Assembly: GCA_030621805.1 (NCBI GenBank)
Contig: JAUXGY010000063.1
Location: 1-8,430, forward strand
Source: Kiritimatiellales bacterium
GTDB lineage: Bacteria > Verrucomicrobiota > Kiritimatiellia > Kiritimatiellales > Pontiellaceae
Length of the DNA: 8,430 nt
Direction of reading: 5' to 3'
In this document: one piece after another, positions 1 through 4,054 of the stretch
How positions within the stretch are numbered: position 1 is the stretch's first letter
Layout: each line of letters begins with the position of its first letter
Made by a program: the position numbers and the translations under genes
The notes under the pieces: generated by a model
Told to the model about the DNA's origin: nothing
What the model saw: only the letters and a program-made list of their open reading frames with translations
Database searches by the model: none

Positions 1-1
1 G

Positions 2-55
2 GCAGAAGTCATCATGCGCTATCAAAAGGTAGGGAAGGGTGCTTGTTTCTCATAA
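2..55 (+). CDS. Possible 3' end of an upstream gene (partial, uncertain)
   Basis: Frame 2 is open from the window edge to a TAA at 53-55 and would encode a tail ending in RYQKVGKGACFS. Frame 1 is also open, to a TAA at 82-84, but that would run into the terminator hairpin at 62-95, so frame 2 is the better candidate. Seventeen codons are too few to recognise a family. The stretch may equally be non-coding. Confidence 0.2.
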   Translation, partial: AEVIMRYQKVGKGACFS

Positions 56-61
56 AACCCA

Positions 62-95
62 ATAAAAAAGGGCTTATCCGTTAAGATAAACCCTT
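62..95 (-). terminator. Rho-independent terminator of tRNA-Gly
   Basis: Read on the minus strand, an AAGGG-TTTATC arm and a GATAAG-CCCTT arm (plus positions 85-95 and 68-78) form a stem of about ten pairs with one internal mismatch (73/90) and a six-base loop. A run of six T follows at once. It lies 7 bases past the CCA end of the tRNA-Gly gene, where a transcript terminator is expected. On the plus strand no T tract follows the hairpin, so it should act in one direction only. Confidence 0.8.
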
Positions 96-102
96 GGAAA
101 AG

Positions 103-176
103 TGGAGCGGGCGAACAGATTCGAACTGTCGTAACTAGCTTGGAAGGCTAGGGTTCTACCATTGAACTACGCCCGC
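103..176 (-). tRNA. tRNA-Gly (anticodon UCC)
   Basis: Read on the minus strand, this 74-base sequence folds as a standard cloverleaf. The seven-pair acceptor stem GCGGGCG/CGCCCGC is followed by discriminator T and an encoded CCA. The D arm is GTTC/GAAC with an AATGGTA loop. The anticodon stem CTAGC/GCTAG encloses the loop CTTCCAA, whose centre is TCC. The T arm carries TTCGAAT with a GACAG/CTGTT stem that includes one G-U pair. UCC reads GGA and, with wobble, GGG glycine codons. The gene has its own promoter upstream (188-228) and terminator downstream (62-95), so it is a single-gene unit. Confidence 0.97.
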
Positions 177-187
177 TTTTTTCTTAT

Positions 188-228
188 AAACGAGCGCATA
201 AGTTAGCGGTCATCCCCATCGCCGTCAA
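188..228 (-). promoter_or_regulatory. tRNA-Gly promoter with GC-rich discriminator
   Basis: On the minus strand a -35 box TTGACG (plus 223-228) is separated by exactly 17 bases from a -10 box TAACTT (plus 200-205). Two bases later comes GCGCTCGTTT (plus 188-197), just upstream of the mature tRNA 5' end at 176. The same ten-base block follows the -10 box of the tRNA-Glu promoter at exactly the same distance, which supports both assignments. A GC-rich discriminator between -10 and the start site is the known hallmark of stable-RNA promoters under ppGpp (stringent) control. That this applies here is inferred. Confidence 0.65.
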
Positions 229-267
229 GGCTTGTTGGGTACTTTTTGCCGAGGCTTAAGACGGCAC

Positions 268-417
268 CTATTCCCGATTTTTTAGACGCCAAATCCAGAA
301 TTGGATACGCTTAAAAAAAGGGGGCTTGTTGTCGGCTTTTTGGAGGTGCGGGCGAGGGTTCTCTGACTTTGGTTTTTCAACCGGGTCGCGCATATAGTCC
401 CTGTCAGATATTCCCAT
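268..417 (-). CDS. Small GISDRDYMR-motif protein, 49 aa
   Basis: This encodes a 49-residue basic protein with no named function. It begins MGISDRDYMRDPVEKPK, continues through a proline- and charge-rich middle, and ends in an aromatic/basic segment, PPFFKRIQFWIWRLKNRE. The N-terminal GI(S/Y)DRDYMR motif is one I recall from short proteins, and from the N-termini of some rhomboid-type membrane proteins, in PVC-group bacteria. The C-terminal FFKRIQFWIWRLK stretch could be an amphipathic or membrane-surface helix, but it is too short and charged for a normal membrane span. The reading frame extends upstream to an ATG at 489, but that would run into trmB, and the motif sits right after the ATG at 417, so I chose 417. 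No strong Shine-Dalgarno sequence is visible. It is divergent from trmB, with 38 bp between the starts. It is real rather than a shadow, judging from the motif and the lack of an overlapping gene. Confidence 0.7.
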   Translation of the reverse strand: MGISDRDYMRDPVEKPKSENPRPHLQKADNKPPFFKRIQFWIWRLKNRE

Positions 418-436
418 AAGATTTTCTTGCCCTGTA

Positions 437-444
437 TTTATAAT
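437..444. promoter_or_regulatory. Bidirectional -10 element between the small protein and trmB
   Basis: The sequence ATTTATAAT at 436-444 contains a perfect TATAAT on the plus strand (439-444) and a TATAAA on the minus strand (442-437), so the two -10 hexamers overlap. A plus start near 451 would leave a very short leader before the trmB ATG at 456, or about 14 bases before the ATG at 465. A minus start near 430 gives about 13 bases before the small gene's ATG at 417. Neither direction has a good -35 box at 16-18 bp. The short gap between the two divergent genes leaves little other room for promoters. Confidence 0.45.
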
Positions 445-455
445 TCCCAAACAGT

Positions 456-1061
456 ATGTACCCCATGAGCAGAAAAAAGAAGACAACATTGCGGATTGTG
501 CCGGAAAACTGGCTGGATCCGTTTGACTTTAAAAAGGCCTTTCCGAATCCGGACCGTCCGCTGGAGGTGGATATTGGGTCAGGAAAGGGCCGGTTTTTGG
601 TGGCGCGTTCAGGTCGGTTTCCGGAAACCAATTTTTTAGGGATTGAAAGGCAGCGGATTCGCATCGACAGTAGCGGACGACGTTGTGAGCGCGCTGGACG
701 CGACAACGTCAGATTGTTTCGAATGGAAGGCTATTATGCGATTAGTCAAATGGTGCCCGCTGCATCGGTGGCCAACTATTATTTTTTCTTTCCGGATCCT
801 TGGCCCAAGGCTCGGCACCACGATCAACGCCTGTTTAATCCCTCCTTTATGGATGCGCTCTGCCGTACGCTGGAGGCGGGGGGGTGCCTGCACGTGGCGA
901 CCGACCACCTTCCGTATTTTGAAGAAATTCTAGCGTTGCTCCAAAGGGATGTGCGCTTCAAAGAAATCAAAGCGTTCCTGCCCGAGGAGGAGGAACGGAC
1001 CGACTTCGAACTTATCTTCTCTCATAAAACAATCGGGCGTTGTTCCTTCCAAAAGGGATAG
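456..1061 (+). CDS. trmB: tRNA (guanine-N7-)-methyltransferase TrmB
   Basis: TrmB transfers a methyl group from S-adenosylmethionine to N7 of G46 in the variable loop of tRNAs, a cytoplasmic modification that stabilises tRNA structure. The 201-residue product fits the family (roughly 210-240). It shows the SAM-binding glycine loop EVDIGSGKG (37-45), the second Rossmann strand NFLGIERQ (59-66), the family signature FFPDPWPKARHHDQRL (111-126), and the C-terminal ERTDFE (180-185) that contacts tRNA in characterised members. Between 67 and 84 the sequence RIRIDSSGRRCERAGRDN is a little unusual where relatives often have K/R-rich helices. An alternative start is the ATG at 465 (MSRKKK), which leaves a better leader behind the TATAAT at 439-444; neither start has a convincing ribosome binding site, and a stop at 441-443 rules out anything further upstream. 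One base separates its stop from the next gene's ATG, so the two are co-transcribed. Confidence 0.95.
   Translation: MYPMSRKKKTTLRIVPENWLDPFDFKKAFPNPDRPLEVDIGSGKGRFLVARSGRFPETNFLGIERQRIRIDSSGRRCERAGRDNVRLFRMEGYYAISQMVPAASVANYYFFFPDPWPKARHHDQRLFNPSFMDALCRTLEAGGCLHVATDHLPYFEEILALLQRDVRFKEIKAFLPEEEERTDFELIFSHKTIGRCSFQKG
1051..1057 (+). promoter_or_regulatory. Ribosome binding site deciding the DUF3859-like start
   Basis: AAAAGGG lies inside the last codons of trmB, five bases before the ATG at 1063. The frame is open back to an ATG at 949, but that start would overlap trmB by over 100 bases and has no such site, so this element fixes the start at 1063. Confidence 0.7.
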
Positions 1062-1062
1062 T

Positions 1063-1446
1063 ATGGCCAAGAAAAAGCCAGCAGTCTCCATGCATAGCCA
1101 CGGAATGTACGATGGGTGGGATCGGGAGAGTAAGGAGCTACCCGAGTTGCTTAAAATTACGACGGAGATTGAGGCGGCGCTTGATGTTGAGTTTGGCTAT
1201 ATCCTTCGCATCCGCAATGCACGCAACAGCCGGCTTTTTTTTCGGATCGAACACCCTCCCTTCAAGAGAGACGATGGAACACTTGCTCTTCCCTTTGAAG
1301 GAGCTCTCTACGTGAAGACGAACGATTTTCGGTTTTTCCTCGGCGATACCATTTGGACCCCGGTCGACGACAAGCGCGGTGCGTGGCGGTTTCTCACGTG
1401 GCTCGATGGCGAAAAGGTGGCGGATAAGACGTTGCAGTTGCTGTAA
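1063..1446 (+). CDS. DUF3859-like protein, 127 aa, linked to trmB
   Basis: This is a 127-residue protein of unknown biochemical role. After a short basic N-terminus (AKKK) come SHGMYDGWDRESKELPEL (12-29), then DVEFGYILRIRNAR (41-54), HPPFKRDDG (64-72), and a strongly patterned segment, YVKTNDFRFFLGDTIW (83-98), followed by GAWRF (106-110) and LDGEKVADKTLQL. The order 'G-[IM]-[YF]..W ... D-[IV]-E-F-G-[YF] ... HPP ... LGDTIW.P.DD..G.WR ... LDG' matches what I remember of the DUF3859 family, which is predicted to be a beta-sandwich; I have not checked it by search. There is no signal peptide or membrane segment, so it should be cytoplasmic. Its ATG comes one base after the trmB stop, with AAAAGGG in front, so the two form an operon and may be translationally coupled. 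Whether it takes part in tRNA modification is only suggested by that linkage. No T-tract terminator is visible after it. Confidence 0.85.
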   Translation: MAKKKPAVSMHSHGMYDGWDRESKELPELLKITTEIEAALDVEFGYILRIRNARNSRLFFRIEHPPFKRDDGTLALPFEGALYVKTNDFRFFLGDTIWTPVDDKRGAWRFLTWLDGEKVADKTLQLL

Positions 1447-1481
1447 CGTTTTTAGGATTAGATCTAAAATACCGAGTGGGC

Positions 1482-1509
1482 TTGTTGTTGTTCTTCTGAT
1501 GGATATAAT
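1482..1509 (+). promoter_or_regulatory. Promoter of the CBS-domain gene
   Basis: TTGTTG (1482-1487) is followed after 16 bases by a perfect TATAAT (1504-1509). The predicted start near 1516 leaves a leader of about 30 bases with a strong AAGGAG ribosome binding site at 1536-1541, six bases before the ATG at 1548. Confidence 0.65.
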
Positions 1510-1547
1510 GGGTGTCTAATTGAGAACGTTGAACCAAGGAGATCGTA

Positions 1548-1982
1548 ATGGGTGCTGTAGCTAATTTATTGGATTCGAAAGGAAGTGAAGTTTTAACGGT
1601 CGATCCAGACGCGACGATTCGCGAAGCCATCGAAAAAATGGCGGAGATTTCCGCGGGAACGGCTTTGATTATGGAAGGCGGGTCGGTCGTTGGAATTATT
1701 TCTGAACGGGATGTTATGCGGAAGGTGCTTCTCAAGGGAAAACGCCTGCACGAAGTTCGTGTGCATGAGATCATGACCACTGATCTGACGACCATCACAC
1801 CGGAGACCTCGCTCGAGGATTGCATGAAGCTGATTACCGATAAACGTATTCGCCATCTGCCTGTGCTTCGCGATGGAAACCTCTGCGGAATTATTTCGAT
1901 TGGCGATGTGGTTAAATATTTGATTGTTGAGAAGGATTTTAAGATTAAGAATCTTGAAACCTATATTAGCGGTGCCATGTAG
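1548..1982 (+). CDS. Tandem CBS-domain protein, 144 aa
   Basis: This is a stand-alone cystathionine-beta-synthase (CBS) domain pair, a Bateman module. Such modules bind adenosine nucleotides (AMP, ATP, SAM) in the cleft between the repeats and usually report energy state to a partner protein; the ligand and partner here cannot be told. CBS1 spans about residues 13-63 (VLTVDPDATIREAIEKMAE ... GIISERDVMRK at 49-59). CBS2 spans about 70-130 (VHEIMTTDLTTITPETSLEDCMKLI ... RIRHLPVL ... GIISIGDVVK at 114-123). Both carry the GxxSxxD motif (S52/D55 and S117/D120) that holds the ribose in known ligand-binding pairs, so both sites look intact. The tail LETYISGAM is typical of small free-standing CBS proteins. 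No other domain, signal or membrane segment is present. It has its own promoter, a strong ribosome binding site and a clean terminator (2003-2031), so it is transcribed alone. Confidence 0.95.
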   Translation: MGAVANLLDSKGSEVLTVDPDATIREAIEKMAEISAGTALIMEGGSVVGIISERDVMRKVLLKGKRLHEVRVHEIMTTDLTTITPETSLEDCMKLITDKRIRHLPVLRDGNLCGIISIGDVVKYLIVEKDFKIKNLETYISGAM

Positions 1983-2002
1983 TTCCGGCCTTCGCTGACA
2001 GG

Positions 2003-2031
2003 AAAAGCTCCCCCGTCCGGGAGCTTTTTTT
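2003..2031 (+). terminator. Strong rho-independent terminator after the CBS gene
   Basis: AAAAGCTCCC (2003-2012) pairs perfectly with GGGAGCTTTT (2019-2028) around a six-base loop, and the T run continues to 2031. The A run before the stem makes the reverse direction plausible too. It sits 20 bases after the CBS gene stop and separates that unit from lpxK. Confidence 0.92.
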
Positions 2032-2046
2032 GTGAAAGGCCGACGC

Positions 2047-2074
2047 TTGCAGTGGCAAGCCCTTTAGGTATAGT
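2047..2074 (+). promoter_or_regulatory. Promoter of lpxK, with an inverted repeat over its -35 box
   Basis: TTGCAG (2047-2052), a 16-base spacer and TATAGT (2069-2074) make a good sigma-70 promoter about 30 bases ahead of the lpxK ATG. The -35 box lies inside a perfect inverted repeat, GCTTGC-AGTG-GCAAGC (2045-2060), which could be an operator or chance. Confidence 0.6.
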
Positions 2075-2103
2075 CCCCGATTCTTTTCATCTCGGTGGGC
2101 ACC

Positions 2104-3285
2104 ATGATTGATAAACATAAAATCGAACAGCTCGAATTCTACCTCCTCGACGTGGTTGAAGGTCGGCGCACGGGAAAGACAGCGGCTCTTTTGCGGAGCA
2201 TACTGCACGTGCTTTCATGGATCTTCACGATGATCGTTCAGGTGCGCCTTTGGCTCTACCGCCACCGCATCATCCGTCCAAATACACTCGGTTGCCAGGT
2301 GATTAGCGTGGGCAATTTGACCGTGGGGGGAACCGGAAAGACGCCCGTCGTGGAGGTGTTTGCCCGTAACCTTCAGCAGCAAGGCCGCAAGGTCGCTATT
2401 CTCAGTCGAGGCTACAAAAGCAAGGAACTTCCTTTTTTGCAGAAGATGACCCAGCGCATTACCACGGGAAAAATTGAAACCCCGCCGCGTGTCGTATCCG
2501 ATGGAAAGCGACTCTTGCTTGATTCTCATACGGCCGGTGACGAACCCTACATGCTTGCCTCCAACCTTCCCGAGGTATCCGTTGTGGTCGATAAGGATCG
2601 TGTCAAGGCGGGTAAATACGCCATCAAAGAACTTGGTTGCGATACGCTTATTCTTGATGACGGGTTCCAGTATCTCAAACTCGGGCATCGCCTCGACATT
2701 GCCTTGGTCGACCAAACGAATCCATTTGGCGGCGGGCATCTGCTGCCCCGGGGACTCCTTCGAGAACCCATGCGGAACATTAAGCGCGCCGGTTTTATCT
2801 TCATCACCAAATGCGACAAGGGAGGAGCCCCGGAGCTTAAGGAGCAACTTCGTCGCCTAAACCCCCATGCCGAGATTTCCGAGTGCCGCCACGCGGCCAA
2901 ATATCTTAAAAATGTTTTCGGCGAAAAAACCTACGACCTTGACCACCTTAAGGGCATGAAGATCGCCGCCGTATCCGGCATCGCCGTGCCCGAAAGTTTC
3001 GAGAATGCTTTGCGGGGGTTCGGCGCGGAGATTGTCTACACCCGACGTTTTACCGACCATCACCGCTTTAGCCAGCAGGAAATCATCAACACTATCAACA
3101 CCAGTATCCAGCATGGTGCCGAAGCCATCCTAACCACCGAAAAGGATGCCGTGCGCTTTCCGTTCGTCGACCGCTTGGACATCCCCATCCTTTTCATGCG
3201 GGTGGAAATTGAAATGTTCAGCGGTGAAGAGGAGTTCATGGACTGGATCGCCCGCATTTGTTTTAAGAACCATCGCGCGGCATAG
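2104..3285 (+). CDS. lpxK: Tetraacyldisaccharide 4'-kinase LpxK, 393 aa
   Basis: LpxK phosphorylates the 4'-hydroxyl of the tetraacylated disaccharide-1-phosphate with ATP, making lipid IVA, the sixth step of the Raetz pathway, at the inner face of the inner membrane. A hydrophobic N-terminal helix (about 29-52, AALLRSILHVLSWIFTMIVQ and onward) should anchor it. Then come GNLTVGGTGKTP (70-81, P-loop), SRGY (101-104), VSDG (131-134), AGDEP (144-148), VDKDR (162-166), LDDGFQY (184-190), LLPRGLLREP (213-222), FTDHHRFS (316-323, with the Asp-His seen in the catalytic centre of studied LpxK proteins) and TTEKDAVR (344-351). At 393 residues it is longer than the E. coli enzyme (328): the lead-in is about 20 residues longer and an insert follows SRGY (about 105-130). 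I recall this form from PVC-group bacteria. I chose the ATG at 2104 over a GTG at 2095; GGTGGG at 2094-2099 is a weak ribosome binding site. Its 3' end overlaps the convergent minus gene by 23 bp. Confidence 0.96.
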   Translation: MIDKHKIEQLEFYLLDVVEGRRTGKTAALLRSILHVLSWIFTMIVQVRLWLYRHRIIRPNTLGCQVISVGNLTVGGTGKTPVVEVFARNLQQQGRKVAILSRGYKSKELPFLQKMTQRITTGKIETPPRVVSDGKRLLLDSHTAGDEPYMLASNLPEVSVVVDKDRVKAGKYAIKELGCDTLILDDGFQYLKLGHRLDIALVDQTNPFGGGHLLPRGLLREPMRNIKRAGFIFITKCDKGGAPELKEQLRRLNPHAEISECRHAAKYLKNVFGEKTYDLDHLKGMKIAAVSGIAVPESFENALRGFGAEIVYTRRFTDHHRFSQQEIINTINTSIQHGAEAILTTEKDAVRFPFVDRLDIPILFMRVEIEMFSGEEEFMDWIARICFKNHRAA

Positions 3286-3967
3286 AGTCCGATGCTTTAA
3301 CGAGGGCAAAGAAGCGATCTTCGTATTTTTCCCAAAGGTCGTTCTGCTTGAGGCGGTCGGCGAGGGGTTTGATTTTTCCGGGGTCACGCGAGGCCTCGAG
3401 GAATTCGCGTTCGAGGGTTTCTTCCATGTTCGTTTGTAGATCGATGGCGTGGTGCTGGAGATCGAAGATGTTGTCTTTGGCGGAGTGCTGAACGAGGTCG
3501 ACCATGAGTTTGAGCAGGCAGACTTCCCACGGGGAGTCGACGCCGACGAGTACTGCGCTAAGCGGGTCGTCCTTTTCGGCGACCTCACTCTTGATTCGTT
3601 CCATGACGTTATCAAGGTGGTCGGTCACGATATATTCCTTGATCTCTTGCTTTTGGATGCGGAAACCGTACTGGAGAATCTTGAGCTCGCCGCCGTGCTC
3701 GGCCAGCCAGTCGGCATACTGCCGGGCGTCCTGCCCAAACGCTTCGAGATCCATCTGGCCGAGCGACTGCGGCAGAATAATCTCCGGCTTGAGCGCCTTG
3801 AGCTGGCCCTCGCGGATGCGCACCTTGCCGACGCTGTCCATAAGTTCGCAGACCAGATGATAGTTCACAATGGTGTCGCCAAAGGTTTCAAGACGGTTGC
3901 TCGGCGATGTCACCAATTCCGTATTGTTCACGGCATACCAAAAATCAAATTGTTGTTTTTTGTTCAT
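3263..3967 (-). CDS. Unnamed conserved-looking protein downstream of smc, 234 aa
   Basis: I do not recognise a named family. The product is a 234-residue soluble, acidic-to-neutral, largely helical protein without signal peptide or membrane segment. It begins MNKKQQFDFWYAVNNTELV. Notable stretches are LETFGDTIVNYHLVCELMD (about 27-45), VRIREGQLKALKPEIILP (49-66), KILQYGFRIQKQEIKEYIV (about 97-115), LSAVLVGVDSPWEVCLLKLM (about 136-155), and a highly charged, helical C-terminal third ending KPLADRLKQNDLWEKYEDRFFAL. I recall similar unnamed proteins of 220-240 residues in PVC-group and planctomycete genomes, with 'NYHL..ELMDSV..VRVREG' and 'GVD..WEVCLLK' in the same places, but cannot confirm this. 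The frame runs upstream to a GTG at 4030, but that part is made of the heptamer repeats, so the ATG at 3967 is preferred. No Shine-Dalgarno sequence precedes it; the leader there reads CCTCCCCT. It follows smc on the same strand after an 80 bp gap. Its stop lies inside the 3' end of lpxK. Confidence 0.85.
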   Translation of the reverse strand: MNKKQQFDFWYAVNNTELVTSPSNRLETFGDTIVNYHLVCELMDSVGKVRIREGQLKALKPEIILPQSLGQMDLEAFGQDARQYADWLAEHGGELKILQYGFRIQKQEIKEYIVTDHLDNVMERIKSEVAEKDDPLSAVLVGVDSPWEVCLLKLMVDLVQHSAKDNIFDLQHHAIDLQTNMEETLEREFLEASRDPGKIKPLADRLKQNDLWEKYEDRFFALVKASDSMPRDGS

Positions 3968-3972
3968 AGGGG

Positions 3973-4054
3973 AGGGTGAGTCGTGAAAGGTGAGTCGTGA
4001 TTTCCTTTGCGTGGTAAAGTCACGCCTCACGGCTCAAGCATCATTCGTCACTTC
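3973..4054. repeat. Mirrored array of degenerate 7-bp units (NNNNTGA) after smc
   Basis: Four consecutive seven-base units ending in GTGA lie at 3973-4000 (agggtga, gtcgtga, aaggtga, gtcgtga). After a 19-base gap, five seven-base units in the opposite orientation, each starting TCA, lie at 4020-4054 (tcacgcc, tcacggc, tcaagca, tcattcg, tcacttc). The first three bases of the last unit are the smc stop codon (TGA on the minus strand), so the array begins in the gene's final codons. The facing inner arms 3990-4000 and 4020-4030 pair at 10 of 11 positions, so a transcript could fold into a hairpin with a 19-base loop. No T tract follows on either strand, so it is not a standard terminator. The nearest described analogue I know is the heptameric STRR repeats of filamentous cyanobacteria. 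Confidence 0.75.

Noticed and set aside
1449..1470. TTTTAG...CTAAAA hairpin and TTAGATCTAA palindrome after the DUF3859-like gene, as a terminator
   Set aside because: The stem is short and A/T-only apart from one pair, and no T tract follows, so it would not terminate well.
2215..2847. Minus-strand open frame of 210 codons opposite lpxK
   Set aside because: LpxK motifs cover this stretch on the plus strand and the antisense product shows no domain or ribosome binding site.
3449..3979. Plus-strand open frame of 176 codons
   Set aside because: It lies wholly opposite the 234-residue minus gene, has no recognisable motif and has the low-complexity, leucine/valine/aspartate-rich look of an antisense frame.
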